64,000 nucleotides of DNA from Paraburkholderia caffeinilytica (lineage in GTDB: Bacteria > Pseudomonadota > Gammaproteobacteria > Burkholderiales > Burkholderiaceae), in NCBI RefSeq assembly GCF_003368325.1, contig NZ_CP031466.1, forward strand, positions 496,001 to 560,000, written 5' to 3'. Below are positions 29,690 to 39,946 of the stretch, piece after piece. Made by a program: the position numbers and the translations under genes. The notes beneath the pieces are model-generated. The model made no database searches and was not told where the DNA came from. It was given only the letters and a program-made list of their open reading frames with translations. Position 1 is the stretch's first letter; the number at the start of each line of letters is the position of its first letter.

Positions 29690-30322
29690 TTATTCCGTAC
29701 TAATGTGATGTCTGATCGCATAGCGAATCAATTCCGAATTATTACTGATCCCCAGTTTTTGCATCAGGCGCATTTTATGGGTGCTGATGGTCTTCGCACT
29801 GAGCGCGAATGCTTCAGCGATATCGTTGATGCTCTTTCCAGCGGCCAAGGCTTGCAACACCTGGAATTCGCGATCGGACAGCATGTCGTGCGGCGGGGTG
29901 TCGCCGGAATGAGTGCCGAAAATCATCGAGTCCACCAGCTTCGGATCAATGAATCTGCCGCCTTCGGCCAGCTTGCGAATCGCGGCAAGCAGGATCTCCG
30001 GGTCGCTGTCTTTGGTGAGGTAGCCGGTTGCGCCGGCGCGCAGCGCGCGCGAGACGACCTGAGCCTCGTTGTGAATGCTCAGCACGAGTACCGGCAGGCC
30101 GACGTATTCGGCCCTGATGCGCCGGATCAGGTCGATGCCGCTGATGCCCGGCATCGTCATGTCGAGCAGCAACAGGTCTGGACACCGGGCGCGTAGTTTC
30201 TCGAGTACTTCGGCGCCTTCGGCCGCCTCGTCGGCGACGATCATGTCGGTGGTAGTCGCGATGATCTGTTTCAGACCACCTCGCACGATCGCATGGTCGT
30301 CTGCAATGAGGATCTTTATCAT
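29690..30322 (-). CDS. NarL/FixJ-type response regulator (LuxR HTH)
   Basis: A 210-aa regulator, BvgA-like in size. The receiver domain occupies residues 1-120 with acidic pair D8-D9, phosphoacceptor D54 (LLLDMTMPG) and K104-region YLTKD. The LuxR-type helix-turn-helix is about residues 147-205 (LSDREFQVLQALAAGKSINDIAEAFALSAKTISTHKMRLMQKL). Its ATG overlaps the stop of a HisKA_3 kinase gene by 4 nt, and that gene overlaps a hybrid kinase in the same way. It is the output protein of this three-component set. BvgA-type regulators bind inverted TTTCC-type heptads; similar dyads occur upstream of the operon. Confidence 0.93.
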   Translation of the reverse strand: MIKILIADDHAIVRGGLKQIIATTTDMIVADEAAEGAEVLEKLRARCPDLLLLDMTMPGISGIDLIRRIRAEYVGLPVLVLSIHNEAQVVSRALRAGATGYLTKDSDPEILLAAIRKLAEGGRFIDPKLVDSMIFGTHSGDTPPHDMLSDREFQVLQALAAGKSINDIAEAFALSAKTISTHKMRLMQKLGISNNSELIRYAIRHHISTE

Positions 30323-32331
30323 GTGCTTTTCTCGGTCCTGAGCGGGATGTGAATGGAGACGGTGGTGCCCGCGCCGGGCGCGCTTTCAATGTGCAATGTG
30401 CCGCCAATCAGCCGCGCGCGTTCGCTCATGCCGAGCAATCCATAGGAATAGCGGCGGCGCGCCACGGGCAGATCGAAGCCGCATCCGTTGTCGCGGATAT
30501 TGAGTGTCAAGGCGCCATTGCTTGCGGTGAGCGTGACGTCGACTCGCGAAGCGTCGGCGTGGCGCGCAACATTGGTCAGCGAAGCCTGCGCGATACGGAA
30601 CACGGCTGTTGCATGCGCGTCCGGCAGAACGGGTTCGCTGCCGTGAATCGACAACTGGCACGGCATGCGATTGCGTCGAACGAAGTCGTCCACGAGCCAC
30701 TCGAGTGCCGACAGGATGCCGAAGTTTAGCGCAGCCGGCCTGAGGTGGCTGGCAACATTGCGCACCATCCAGATGGTCTTCTCGACCAGTTCGCGCATGT
30801 CCTCGGTTTTTCTGGCTGCTTCCGAATCGCTGTCGAGCCGCATCCGCAGCAGCGACACGTCCATTTTCAGCGCGGTCAGCAGTTGCCCGAGTTCGTCGTG
30901 AATTTCCATGGCGATCCACTTTCGCTCTTCTTCGCGAACCGCCTCCATGTACGCGGACAACTCGCGTAGCCGTTCGCGCGATTCGAGCAGTTCCTGTTCG
31001 ACGCGCTTGCGTTCCGTCATGTCCTGAATCGTGCCGACCAGCTTGAGCGGGTTGCCCGGCCCTTCGTGCGGTGCTTCGACGTGAAGCTGCACGATGCGTG
31101 GCTCGCCGTCCGCACCGGTCAGGCGGCAATCGAGAAAATGGGGCTGCCGGTCGGTGATCACCGCGCGCACGGCGCGCCGTATGGCGGGCCGGTCCTCAGG
31201 GTGGATCGCAGCGCGCAGTGTTCGATAGCTCGGCTTCACGCTGTTCGGCTCGAAACCGAGGATCCGGTACATTTCATACGACCAGTGCGTCACGCCGGCG
31301 GCGGCATTCCATTCCCAGTCGCCCAGTTTGGCCAGCCGCTGGGCGTTCGCCAGACTGGCTTCGCTGGCGCGCAATTTCTCTTCCGCCTGTTTGCGCGCAG
31401 TGACGTCGTTGAGACCGACATAGATCGCCGGGGCGTCGGCGAACGTCGCAATGCGAGCGGTCGCCGTTGCCCAGAAGCGCTCACCCTCCGAATTCTTGAA
31501 CTGGATTTCGTTGTTGGTGAATCCGCCTTCGTGGCGCAGGAGTTCGACCGTCCTGTCGCGCTCCGTCGGGTCGACATAGAAGTCGCCCATATGGGTGGTG
31601 CCGCAATCGTTCGCGTCGAAACCGAACAGCCAGCGGAACGGCCCGTTCATATAAAGGATCCGTCCATCGTCCATGGACGTAATGCACAAGGGCACCGGGC
31701 TCGTCTCGACGATCGTGCGAAAGCGCGCTTCGCTCGACACGAGTTTCGTTTCGGTCCGTTTGCGTTCGTCGATCTCGACAAGCAGGCTTGCATTCGCGCG
31801 CGCGAGTTGGCCGGTCCGTTCGGCGACGCGGTCTTCGAGTTCGTCGCGCACGCGAGAGAGGGCTTCCTGTGCCTGCTGTCGAGCCGCGACCTCGTTCGAG
31901 AGACTGGCGTTCTGCAAACGGAGCGCCTTGTGCATGGCGCGCAGCGTAAGGTGGGTGCGAATGCGCGCCAACATTTCGGCGATCTGGAACGGCTTGGTGA
32001 CATAGTCGATGCCACCCACAGCGAATCCTTCGACGAGGTCGTCGGTATCGGCGAGCGATGTCATGAAAATCACCGGAATTTCGCGGGTCTGCTCGTTACG
32101 CTTGAGCCGGCGACAGGTTTCGAAGCCGTCTATGCCCGGCATTTTTACGTCGAGCAGAATCAGGTCGGGCTGAGAAAATTGCGCCCGTTCGAGCGCCTCC
32201 TCGCCGTCGAGCGCAACGAACACGCGAAAGCCCTTGTCCTCGAGACTGTCGGCCACGACGCCAATGTTGATCGGCGCGTCGTCCACAACCAGAATAGTGG
32301 CCGGCTCCGCCGCGATCGTTGTGTCATTCAT
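30319..32331 (-). CDS. Receiver-PAS-PAS-HisKA_3 sensor histidine kinase
   Basis: A 670-aa cytoplasmic kinase with no membrane segment. Domains: N-terminal receiver (residues 10-125, D61 in [10 protein letters not shown]), coiled coil (about 135-190), two PAS/PAC domains (about 200-320 and 325-445), HisKA_3 dimerisation domain with H478 ([22 protein letters not shown]) and a HATPase ([24 protein letters not shown]). The HisKA_3 type normally pairs with LuxR-type regulators such as the next gene. The N-terminal receiver could take phosphate from the upstream hybrid kinase, making a relay. The ATG at 32331 overlaps the upstream gene stop by 4 nt; its own stop overlaps the regulator start by 4 nt. 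Confidence 0.92.
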   Translation of the reverse strand: MNDTTIAAEPATILVVDDAPINIGVVADSLEDKGFRVFVALDGEEALERAQFSQPDLILLDVKMPGIDGFETCRRLKRNEQTREIPVIFMTSLADTDDLVEGFAVGGIDYVTKPFQIAEMLARIRTHLTLRAMHKALRLQNASLSNEVAARQQAQEALSRVRDELEDRVAERTGQLARANASLLVEIDERKRTETKLVSSEARFRTIVETSPVPLCITSMDDGRILYMNGPFRWLFGFDANDCGTTHMGDFYVDPTERDRTVELLRHEGGFTNNEIQFKNSEGERFWATATARIATFADAPAIYVGLNDVTARKQAEEKLRASEASLANAQRLAKLGDWEWNAAAGVTHWSYEMYRILGFEPNSVKPSYRTLRAAIHPEDRPAIRRAVRAVITDRQPHFLDCRLTGADGEPRIVQLHVEAPHEGPGNPLKLVGTIQDMTERKRVEQELLESRERLRELSAYMEAVREEERKWIAMEIHDELGQLLTALKMDVSLLRMRLDSDSEAARKTEDMRELVEKTIWMVRNVASHLRPAALNFGILSALEWLVDDFVRRNRMPCQLSIHGSEPVLPDAHATAVFRIAQASLTNVARHADASRVDVTLTASNGALTLNIRDNGCGFDLPVARRRYSYGLLGMSERARLIGGTLHIESAPGAGTTVSIHIPLRTEKST

Positions 32332-34493
32332 GGCTTGGACTTCCTCTCGAGATACTCCTCCGCGAGCCGCAGAATGGCCTTTGACTGATAGCCTTTCACG
32401 AGTGCGCGCAGTTCCGTAGTCAATACCAGATTGCGCTCGTCGAGGGCCGCCAGCCTGTCGGCCCATTCGGCGATGGCACGCATGTCGCCCAGACGGGCGA
32501 GACGATGCAGAGTGTCGAGTTCGTCGTCGGGCAACACGGGCGGGTGCGTGCGCGATGCGTCGGATTGCTGCGGGCGAGTTGCCGGCGAGCCCGTCCACTT
32601 CAGCGCCAGCAGGTCGGCGAGATGGGCCTGCAGCCGGTCGAAGTCGACCGGCTTGGAAAGGAACGCGTTCGCGCCTGCGTCGGTGCTCCGCTTCTCGTCG
32701 CGCCAGGAAGGATTCGCCGACACGGCGATGATCGGAATATCGCCGAGCCCCGGCAATCGGCGCAATCGGCGCGTGGTTTCGAAGCCATCCATTTCCGGCA
32801 TCAGGATGTCGGTCATGATGAGCGACGGCGCCTCGCTGCGCGTCTTGGCGAGTCCCTCGTCTCCGCTGGTGGCCTCGAGGGTGTCGAAGCCCAGTTGATC
32901 CAGAAACTCGACCACGACCGCCCGGTTGACGGGCTCGTCGTCGATCACCAGCACTTTACGGCGTGGCCCGGCATAACCCGTTGCGCGCCGCGCGGCCGGC
33001 GTTGCCGGGGCGGGGCGGGCGGTGGGCGCGTCGGTGCCGGCCGGCGCGAGATCGAACCAGAAGACGCTCCCATGCGCCACCACGCTCTCCGCGTGGATTT
33101 CGCTACCCATTGCGCGCACGAACTGCTGGCTGATCGCAAGACCGAGTCCGGCACCACCGGCGCGTCGTTCGGGGCCGCCGGTCTGCTCGAAAGGCTCGAA
33201 AATCGCGCCGAGCTTGTCGGCCGGGATGCCGATACCCGAGTCGCTCACGCAGAAGCGCACCGCGCCGGAAGGCGCACGGGCGACTTGCAGGCTGACCCAG
33301 CCGGTGTCCGTGAATTTGACCGCATTCGCCAGCAAATTGAGCAGCACCTGCCGTAAGCGGCGCTCGTCTGCCCGCACCGCGCAGCCCAGGTCGGGGGACA
33401 GGTCGCATACGAAGCGCAGGTGTTTTTGCTCCGCCTTCACTTCGATGATGTCGCGGATCGTATCGAGCACGCCCGGCAGCGCCACATCGGCCATTTCAAT
33501 GCGCAGCTTGCCGGCTTCGATGCGCGCGAAATCGAGCGTGTCGTCGATCAGCGTCAGCAGATGCTCGCCGCTACGATGGATCACTTCGACCGCGTTGCGT
33601 TGGCGCTCGTTCTGGCTGCCATCGCGCAGCAAAATCTGCGTATAGCCGAGGATGCCGTTCAGCGGCGTGCGCAGCTCGTGGCTCATGTTCGCGAGAAACT
33701 CGCTCTTGGCCCGGTTGGCGGCTTCGGCGAGGTGCCGCGCTTGCCGCTGTGCAGTGGCGTCGCGCTCGGCGAGATAGGCGTCGTGCAGCCGCGCGCCCAT
33801 GCTGTTGAACGCGGCGACCACGCGATCGAGCTCGTCTGGCCAGCGCGGCTTGCGGCGCGGCAGGACGAACGGCTTCGGCGCCGCACGGAAGTCGTATTCG
33901 CCGACCAGACGGGCAATCGTGGCGAGATGCCGCGTCACGAGGCGCGAAAAGATGTAGATGGTGAACAGCGCAACGATGAACGTATAGGTCGCCTGACCGA
34001 TCAGAATGACCAGCGCGGTTTGCTCCAGCGCCTGATAGAGGTTGGCAAGCGTTGCTTGCACATAGAGGGTGCCGATCTTCTGCTGAGCACCGTGGATGCG
34101 ATAAAAGATCGGAAATTCGCGGGATATCACGGCACCCGTCCTGCGCTCGCCAGCCGTCACCACCAGCGGTGTCGCGCTCGATCCGGTTTCGCGCACTTCG
34201 GCGGCGCACATGTCGGCGAGCCGCAGGATGCCGTTCAGCTGAAGCTGAAGCTCCGTGCGGTTGAGCTGCCACAGGCCCTCGCCAAGGCTGTCGCGATTGC
34301 TTCTGTCGATGTCCGACAGACGTGTTTCGATCAGCTCGACCCCGCGGCTATAGTCGCGATAGAGTTGCAGCGCGCTCAGCAATAACGTGACGGCGCAACT
34401 GAACAGCAGCACGGTAGCGAGCAGCCGGAAAACCACGCTGTGCCTGAATCGGCTGGGCGAGGCAAAGAGTGAACCAACGCTATTCGCCAGCAT
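32328..34493 (-). CDS. Hybrid sensor histidine kinase (membrane, HisKA + receiver)
   Basis: A 721-aa inner-membrane kinase. TM1 at about residues 23-43, a periplasmic domain of about 120 residues, TM2 at about 162-184, a HAMP-like linker (about 185-245), HisKA with H272 ([19 protein letters not shown]), HATPase with [19 protein letters not shown] and GLGLAI, then a C-terminal receiver with D562 ([11 protein letters not shown]) and an about 100-residue helical tail without a clear Hpt histidine. It detects a periplasmic signal of unknown nature. It is followed by two overlapping genes, a HisKA_3 kinase and a NarL-type regulator. A small uncharacterised gene lies 61 bp upstream and is probably co-transcribed. 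Confidence 0.93.
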   Translation of the reverse strand: MLANSVGSLFASPSRFRHSVVFRLLATVLLFSCAVTLLLSALQLYRDYSRGVELIETRLSDIDRSNRDSLGEGLWQLNRTELQLQLNGILRLADMCAAEVRETGSSATPLVVTAGERRTGAVISREFPIFYRIHGAQQKIGTLYVQATLANLYQALEQTALVILIGQATYTFIVALFTIYIFSRLVTRHLATIARLVGEYDFRAAPKPFVLPRRKPRWPDELDRVVAAFNSMGARLHDAYLAERDATAQRQARHLAEAANRAKSEFLANMSHELRTPLNGILGYTQILLRDGSQNERQRNAVEVIHRSGEHLLTLIDDTLDFARIEAGKLRIEMADVALPGVLDTIRDIIEVKAEQKHLRFVCDLSPDLGCAVRADERRLRQVLLNLLANAVKFTDTGWVSLQVARAPSGAVRFCVSDSGIGIPADKLGAIFEPFEQTGGPERRAGGAGLGLAISQQFVRAMGSEIHAESVVAHGSVFWFDLAPAGTDAPTARPAPATPAARRATGYAGPRRKVLVIDDEPVNRAVVVEFLDQLGFDTLEATSGDEGLAKTRSEAPSLIMTDILMPEMDGFETTRRLRRLPGLGDIPIIAVSANPSWRDEKRSTDAGANAFLSKPVDFDRLQAHLADLLALKWTGSPATRPQQSDASRTHPPVLPDDELDTLHRLARLGDMRAIAEWADRLAALDERNLVLTTELRALVKGYQSKAILRLAEEYLERKSKP

Positions 34494-34554
34494 ATTTCCC
34501 CGCGAGTGCTGTGTTTCTTGCTTCTGTATTTTGCACTCGTAGCAGAATCGCGGT

Positions 34555-34953
34555 CTATAAGGGGCCGTCGAGGAGGTCCGCTACGGTAACCGCCGGCATT
34601 TGACCCGCTGCGTTCGCGAGCCGCGTCCGCATCCACATGATGCCGGCGCCGTTCGCGGCGGTGTTGCCACGCGGCAATGGCTCGCCAATGATTTCGCGGG
34701 CGTAGCCGATTATTTCGCGGGCCAGCATCGACTCACGAGTGCCGAGTTTCGGCGTCTGGAACTGGCACAGGTCCGACATGGCGTCGGCCAGACGCTTGAC
34801 CGCGACGGCATCGTGGCCGGTCAATGGCCAGCAGTGCAAAAGATAGGCGAGCGGCACCAGTTTTCTTTCTTCACACCAAAGCTCGAATAGACGTATGCAC
34901 AGCTCGTCGATGCGTTCGACTGTTTTCTCGGGTGGCAAAAAGTAGTCGGTCAT
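34555..34953 (-). CDS. Uncharacterised small protein, first gene of the two-component operon
   Basis: A 132-aa soluble protein with a conserved core [25 protein letters not shown] (about residues 22-46, quoted in part) and a helical character. No known family is recognised. A 102-aa paralogue is encoded at 45930-46238 with LFDVWCESRSVVPLTYLL at the same place; about 27 of the first 62 residues match by eye. It lies 61 bp upstream of the hybrid kinase on the same strand. A 15-bp dyad (35058-35072), also found before the paralogue, lies about 105 bp upstream of its start. It may be an accessory or anti-activator protein of the signalling system, which is an inference. Confidence 0.75.
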   Translation of the reverse strand: MTDYFLPPEKTVERIDELCIRLFELWCEERKLVPLAYLLHCWPLTGHDAVAVKRLADAMSDLCQFQTPKLGTRESMLAREIIGYAREIIGEPLPRGNTAANGAGIMWMRTRLANAAGQMPAVTVADLLDGPL

Positions 34954-35042
34954 GACGGTGATCCGGCGATGGGTTGTAATGAACCACTTTAAACGCCGCG
35001 CTTGAGTGTCGCCGTCAGGTAGTCCGGACTATAGGCCGCTGG

Positions 35043-35072
35043 TTTCCTGATTTTTCGGTCAGGAAATCCTTA
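35043..35072 (-). promoter_or_regulatory. Dyad TAAGGATTTCCTGAC plus upstream half-repeat; candidate response-regulator site
   Basis: On the minus strand TAAGGATTTCCTGAC (35072-35058) is a near-palindrome of the form TnAGGAxxTCCTnA. TTTCCTGA at 35043-35050 and TCAGGAAA at 35059-35066 also form an 8-bp inverted repeat. The element is about 105 bp upstream of the small gene that heads the two-component operon, and the same 15-mer precedes the paralogue at 46347-46361. Confidence 0.45.
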
Positions 35073-35091
35073 ATGCCTATCGTCCCGCGCA

Positions 35092-35391
35092 TCAGTTCCG
35101 TTTCTTTGCGTCGAGCGGATCGAGCCAGCGCTCTTTGCGATCCAATGGCACCCATCCCGGGAGCAAGGGATTCTTCAATAAGAAAGGCCCAGCGGCCCTT
35201 CTCACCACGTCTTCGGATACGCGAAGAATTCGGACGTGGGTGAGGGCGGCGGTCGACGGACCGGGCGCGCCGACGCTGCCGAAGATCGGGCTCAACAGGG
35301 CGCCGGTAATCAGGGAGAGCATCGCTGATAGTTTCAGGCGGCCGCGGGATCCGACGCAGCGGATTCTATCAAGGTGAGCGAGGACGAACAT
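35092..35391 (-). CDS. Possible small protein downstream of the DUF1444-like gene
   Basis: A 99-aa open frame with ATG at 35391. The middle (LKLSAMLSLITGALLSPIFGSVGAPGPS) is hydrophobic and the C-terminus is charged (LPGWVPLDRKERWLDPLDAKKRN). There is no visible ribosome binding site and no recognised family. It lies 136 bp after the DUF1444-like gene on the same strand. It may be chance; it is listed because the C-terminal composition looks protein-like and the 574-bp gap is otherwise empty. Confidence 0.3.
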   Translation of the reverse strand: MFVLAHLDRIRCVGSRGRLKLSAMLSLITGALLSPIFGSVGAPGPSTAALTHVRILRVSEDVVRRAAGPFLLKNPLLPGWVPLDRKERWLDPLDAKKRN

Positions 35392-35527
35392 GAATAGCCT
35401 GAACCGGAAACGACGGGTAAGCCGCAGTATGAGTTCGAGGGGCGACGTTGGGCAATTTCGATCATTGCAGCATGGTTCATCGACCCGGCGGCGTCTTCCC
35501 TTTCTTGAGGCAAGTGGTGTTGGTTCG

Positions 35528-36742
35528 CTACGCCGGTTTTTCGACCGGTGGCTCCGCCTTTGCAACCCATGTTTCGAAGATTGCCTGCTCCGGGAAAGCA
35601 TCGACTTCGTAACGTATCGGTAAATGGTCGGTCGGTTTCAACAAGTGACCGCAGGCCGCGACGACTTCTTCCCATGGCATTTGCACATGCTGATTGGTGG
35701 AAGGGCGGAAGAGAAAAATCTTGTCGGCGGCAGGCAATAGCGAACGCACGCCTTCGGTCCATGCACAGAGACTATGGACCGAACCGTCGGGAGCTTGAAG
35801 CGCTGTGAACTTTGCGACGAATATATCGGTTTTCCGTTGCTGGAAGAGTTGATCGAGGCGGGTCTTCTGAGCTTCGTAGTCGCTGGCGACTTCCTTGATC
35901 CGCATGAGCGCCAGCTTTTGGGCAAGCGCCTGTGGCGCAAATTTTTCCCAGCGTTCGCCGTTCCAGCGGAGCATCAGGGGCGGCAGCGGGCGCGGCTCCT
36001 GGAGCGCTGATTCAGCGATCGACACCATGGTGGCAAGCCCTGCATCATTGTGCTCGCCGGTGAGTAGCAATACTTTGCGGTTGGGGGCCATCACGACCGG
36101 CGCACCGGAAATGCCTTGACGGTGCAGCAGATCGGTGAGCAGCAGGCGGCCCGCGTCGTAATGGTCATCGTACGCGGACATCAATACGCCGTTCTGCAAT
36201 TGCGTGAACGATCGGGTCGACTCAGCGCGGAGATTGTCAATGGCGATCTCGTAAGCTTCTTCGAATGAAACGCCCCATTTGGCGAGTGTGGAACCCGTCA
36301 GCCGGGCAATCGTATATTCGCTGTCATAGGCGATGCCGATCTCCAGGTTCTCGCAGAGTGGACGAAAGACGATGTCACGCTTCGCCGTCTCTCCCAGCGA
36401 CAGGTACATATACCCCCGCTCGGTGGCACTTCGAATCACAGGCCTCAGATGCGAGCGAGCCTCAGCGAGCGTCTCCGGGATGTAGTGCTGCATCATTCCT
36501 GTTGCCTGGTGCTGAAGGGTGTCCGCACGCATGCCGCGCTTTGCCGATATGTACTCGCGGTACATATTGGGCAAATTAATGATGTCGGACGGAATTCTGC
36601 CGTCAACGGGCGGCAGCGTCAGGCGGCTTTGCGGCGCGTCGTATTGCCACTGACGGGTGTCGCCCAAGGCGCGCAAGCGCGCGGCAAACAATTCGGCGTA
36701 TCGCGATTGGGACGGAACGAATAGGCGATCCAGAAAGCGCAT
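35528..36742 (-). CDS. DUF1444-like protein of unknown function
   Basis: A 404-aa soluble protein starting at ATG 36742 (MRFLDRLFVPSQSRYAELFAARLRALG). A longer reading to 37618 is only the antisense of the hydrolase gene. The central part, WGVSFEEAYEIAIDNLRAES followed by MSAYDDHYDAGRLLLTDLL, resembles the DUF1444 (YtpQ-like) family; the C-terminal half (about 290-400) contains KTDIFVAKFTALQAPDGSVHSLCAWTEGVRSLLPAADKIFLF and is less familiar. The biochemical role is unknown. It is divergent from the dienelactone hydrolase. Confidence 0.7.
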   Translation of the reverse strand: MRFLDRLFVPSQSRYAELFAARLRALGDTRQWQYDAPQSRLTLPPVDGRIPSDIINLPNMYREYISAKRGMRADTLQHQATGMMQHYIPETLAEARSHLRPVIRSATERGYMYLSLGETAKRDIVFRPLCENLEIGIAYDSEYTIARLTGSTLAKWGVSFEEAYEIAIDNLRAESTRSFTQLQNGVLMSAYDDHYDAGRLLLTDLLHRQGISGAPVVMAPNRKVLLLTGEHNDAGLATMVSIAESALQEPRPLPPLMLRWNGERWEKFAPQALAQKLALMRIKEVASDYEAQKTRLDQLFQQRKTDIFVAKFTALQAPDGSVHSLCAWTEGVRSLLPAADKIFLFRPSTNQHVQMPWEEVVAACGHLLKPTDHLPIRYEVDAFPEQAIFETWVAKAEPPVEKPA

Positions 36743-36898
36743 GGTCGAAAAGATGATCCAGGTCGAATGAAAAGGAGCACATACATGCTCGTGAAGGCAG
36801 CACACAGGATATCGACCGGATTGCAACAAAGCTTGAGCTCTGCAAAACCCGCCACTCTGGCCTATGCTAGCGGCTTCGGCTACTTCGAGGAGCAACTG

Positions 36899-37606
36899 AT
36901 GCAACCGGCTACAGGATCGATGATCACGTTTAACCGCCCTGACGGCAAAGACGTCCAGGGTTATCTGGCCAGGCCGCGGAAACTGGAGGGCGCGCCTGCC
37001 ATCGTCGTGATTCAGGAATGGTGGGGTTTGAACGACCAGATTCGCGGCGTGGCGGACCGGCTCGCGCAGGCCGGCTATCTGGTGCTGGTGCCCGATCTCT
37101 TCCGCGGCAAGTCGACGGTTGAAGAGGCGGAGGCGAACCATTTGCTGAGCGGACTCGACTTCGGCGATGCCGCGACGCAAGACGTGCGCGGCGCCGTCCA
37201 GTATCTGAAGCAGCACTCGGCGAAGGTCGGCGTGACCGGGTATTGCATGGGCGGCGCGCTTACCTTGCTCGCGCTCTGCAACGTCCCCGAAGTATCGGCT
37301 GGTGTGGTGTGGTACGGCTTCCCGCCGCTGGAGTACATCGACGCTTCGAAAATCAAGGTTCCGGTTCTCGGTCACTGGGCGACGCAAGACGAATTCTTCC
37401 CGGCTGAAACCGTCGACGCATTGGAAACCAAGCTCAGCGCGGCCCACGTCGACGTCGAGTTTCATCGCTATCTTGCGTACCATGCGTTCGCGAACGAAAC
37501 GGCAGTCGGTCCGGGCCGAATCTCCAGGACCCAGTTCGATCCGGTCTGGTCGCAGCAGGCCTGGGACCGCACGCTGACGTTCTTTGGCCGCACGCTCTGG
37601 ACGTAA
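36899..37606 (+). CDS. Dienelactone hydrolase family protein
   Basis: A 235-aa alpha/beta hydrolase. The ATG at 36899 is chosen because AGGAG lies 8-12 nt upstream and the length fits the family (about 230-240 aa); the frame is open from 36767. The Cys-Asp-His triad typical of dienelactone hydrolase is present: C116 in GYCMGG, D164 in ATQDEFF and H195 in AYHAFAN. E40-W41-W42 (VIQEWWGL) is the family E36 motif. The classical substrate is dienelactone from chlorocatechol degradation, but many homologues have other roles. No catechol genes are nearby. Confidence 0.9.
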   Translation: MQPATGSMITFNRPDGKDVQGYLARPRKLEGAPAIVVIQEWWGLNDQIRGVADRLAQAGYLVLVPDLFRGKSTVEEAEANHLLSGLDFGDAATQDVRGAVQYLKQHSAKVGVTGYCMGGALTLLALCNVPEVSAGVVWYGFPPLEYIDASKIKVPVLGHWATQDEFFPAETVDALETKLSAAHVDVEFHRYLAYHAFANETAVGPGRISRTQFDPVWSQQAWDRTLTFFGRTLWT

Positions 37607-37728
37607 GCCGGCACGCACGAACCCACACCGCCAGGCCAGGTTTACCTATACTCCTCTCACTCTGTAAGGCCGCCCAACCGCCGTAATACCAACAAGCGCC
37701 AACCGGCGCCAACAAGACGGAGCCTCAC

Positions 37729-39315
37729 ATGCCTGTAGCGATGCGAAACGCGGCCCTCGTGCTGCTGACATGTTTCACGTTGGGCGCCACTGCTTATGTC
37801 CAGGCGGGCTCCAGTTGCGATGAGGGGTGCAACGCCCGCGGCCAGCTCCTCGACCACCGCGTCACGCTACGGCTCAGTGCTGGGGCGTTTTCGAAACTGC
37901 TTGCGTCGAACGCGTCCGGTCAGCAGCTCGCGCAGGTCGCCGGCGCGCCCGCTTGCAGTGTGGAGATCGTGACTTTCCGCTACCGCACCGTCGGCGGCGC
38001 GGGCGAGCCCACCACGGCCAGCGGCGCGCTGATGATTCCCAGCGGACGCTCGGCGGCATGCGGCGGGCCACGTCCGCTGATGCTCTATGCGCACGGCACG
38101 ACCGCGTACCGCAAATACAACATCGCCGATATCACGCAAACCGATCCGGGCAATGGCGACGGCGCGGGGGAGGGCATCAGCGTTGCCGCCATGTACGCGG
38201 CCCAGGGTTATATCGTGGTGGCGACTAACTACGCGGGCTATGCCGGCTCCGACCTCACGTATCACCCTTACCTGAACGCCGATCAGCAATCCGCCGACGT
38301 GATCGACTCGCTTCGGGCGGCGCGGGCTGTGCTGAGCGAAGTGAAGCCGGAAAGACGGACGCGCGAGAACGGCAAGCTCTTCGTCACCGGCTATTCGCAA
38401 GGCGGCTTCGTGGCGCTGGCGACGCATCGTGCCTTGCAGGCGGCCGGCGTCAAGGTCACGGCGTCCGCGCCGGGATCGGGTCCGTATGCGCTTGCCGCGA
38501 CCGCGGACGCGCTCATCGAAGGCGAGGTGAACCTGGGGTCGACGCTGTTCACGACGTTGATCGTGACGGGCTACCAGCATGCCTACGAGAACATCTACCG
38601 AAAACCCGGCGATTTCTATGAAGCGGCGTATGCCCCGGGCATCGAGAATCTTCTGCCGAGCCTGCAGCCGCTCGACACGCTATTTTCGAAAGGGAAACTG
38701 CCCTCGACGCAACTCTTCAGCAGCGTTCCGCCCGCGCCGCAATATGCTTCGATGACACCGCCGACTTCGCCACCGCTCGTGCCGCCCTCATTGACATCTT
38801 TGTTTGCTGCCGGGTTCGGCAACGCCAATCTCGTGCGCAACGCCTATCGCCTGAGCCTTCTGGACGATGCCGCGGCCAATCCCGACGGCGCGTTTCCCAA
38901 CACCACGGTGGCCTCGACGCCGGCTGCGAATCCCATGCACCCGCTGCGCCAGGCGTTCAAGCGCAATGACTTGCGCAACTGGCTGCCGCGTGCGCCGGTT
39001 CTGCTGTGCGGCGGCGGCTCGGATCCCACCGTATTTTTCTTCAACGCACGCATCGAGCAGGCCTACTGGCAGAACGCCAATGTGCCGGCAGGGCTTACGT
39101 CCGTGCTGGACGTGGACTCTCCGATCTCCGGGCCTAGCGATCCGTACGCGCCCATCAAGCAGGGCTTCGCCAGCGCGAAGGCGACGCTCGCGAATCAGGC
39201 CGTAGCAGGTGGTGCGACCGACGGCGGCGCCTCGGCCGTGCTTCAGGCGTATCACGGCGAACTGGTCGCTTCCTTCTGCATGGTTGCGGCCCGGGCCTTC
39301 TTCACGAATTTCTGA
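37729..39315 (+). CDS. Secreted lipase/esterase-like alpha/beta hydrolase
   Basis: A 528-aa exported hydrolase. Signal peptide about residues 1-26 (VLLTCFTLGATAYVQA). Oxyanion-region HG (AHGTTAY, H122-G123) and nucleophile elbow GYSQGG with S223 are clear. The His may be in the C-terminal AYHGEL. The architecture (large cap between the nucleophile and C-terminal region, PPTSPPLVPPS linker at about 344-354) resembles bacterial secretory lipases of the Pseudomonas/Burkholderia LIP-like group. Substrate likely acyl esters. Stand-alone gene, convergent with the PAP2 gene 28 bp away. Confidence 0.82.
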   Translation: MPVAMRNAALVLLTCFTLGATAYVQAGSSCDEGCNARGQLLDHRVTLRLSAGAFSKLLASNASGQQLAQVAGAPACSVEIVTFRYRTVGGAGEPTTASGALMIPSGRSAACGGPRPLMLYAHGTTAYRKYNIADITQTDPGNGDGAGEGISVAAMYAAQGYIVVATNYAGYAGSDLTYHPYLNADQQSADVIDSLRAARAVLSEVKPERRTRENGKLFVTGYSQGGFVALATHRALQAAGVKVTASAPGSGPYALAATADALIEGEVNLGSTLFTTLIVTGYQHAYENIYRKPGDFYEAAYAPGIENLLPSLQPLDTLFSKGKLPSTQLFSSVPPAPQYASMTPPTSPPLVPPSLTSLFAAGFGNANLVRNAYRLSLLDDAAANPDGAFPNTTVASTPAANPMHPLRQAFKRNDLRNWLPRAPVLLCGGGSDPTVFFFNARIEQAYWQNANVPAGLTSVLDVDSPISGPSDPYAPIKQGFASAKATLANQAVAGGATDGGASAVLQAYHGELVASFCMVAARAFFTNF

Positions 39316-39343
39316 GCGTTGCCGTCTGCCGCTACGCGAGGCG

Positions 39344-39946
39344 CTACGAGGACAGCCAGCCTCGCCCGATCGGCCACGCCAGCAGCTTGCGGTACACCGT
39401 AACAAGGCCGCGTGTCATCATGGCTCCGCCAACCCGCCACAGCGGCGCGATCAGCAGGAACGTCACGCATGCCATGGCGACGGCGCCGGCCATGTCGAGC
39501 GGGAAGTGGACGCCGACAAACACGCGCGCCCACGCCACCGCGAGCCCGGCCAGCAGGATCGCCACGCCGTACCGCCTCACGCCGCCCAGCAACAAGGTCA
39601 GCGCGACGCTGGCGAAGATAGTCCCATGGTCGCTTGGGAACGACGAGTCGGGCGCGTGCTCCAGAAACGTATGGCCGATTCCGATCACGAATGGCCGGGG
39701 ATGCGGCCAGACCAGGCCGACAATCTGATTGAGCCCGAGGGCAAGCAGGGTCACGCACAACGCGCGCACGGCGGCTTCGCGCTGACGCTCGGCGCCGAAG
39801 ACCCATATCGCGATCAGCGACAGCGGCACAAGATAAATGACGTAGTCGGCAATCATTCTCGCCATATCGATCTGCCAGACGGGTGTAGATGGCGTGGCGT
39901 TGATCATCAGAAAGAGCGCCTGATTGAACGCTTCGAGTGTATTCAT
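39344..39946 (-). CDS. PAP2-family undecaprenyl-diphosphatase (BcrC type)
   Basis: A 200-aa integral membrane phosphatase with about five helices. The three PAP2 motifs are seen: PHPRP (R84-P85), PSDH (P104-H107) and RVFVGVHFPLD (R141, H147, D151). The pattern NPSFPSDH-like, here SSFPSDHGTIFAS, with a short size, matches BcrC/YbjG enzymes that dephosphorylate undecaprenyl pyrophosphate for reuse in cell-wall synthesis and give bacitracin tolerance. Lipid A 1-phosphatase-like functions are an alternative. Confidence 0.85.
   Translation of the reverse strand: MNTLEAFNQALFLMINATPSTPVWQIDMARMIADYVIYLVPLSLIAIWVFGAERQREAAVRALCVTLLALGLNQIVGLVWPHPRPFVIGIGHTFLEHAPDSSFPSDHGTIFASVALTLLLGGVRRYGVAILLAGLAVAWARVFVGVHFPLDMAGAVAMACVTFLLIAPLWRVGGAMMTRGLVTVYRKLLAWPIGRGWLSS

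Noticed and set aside
36743..37618. N-terminal extension of the DUF1444-like gene
   Set aside because: Antisense to the dienelactone hydrolase; the protein-like sequence begins at ATG 36742.
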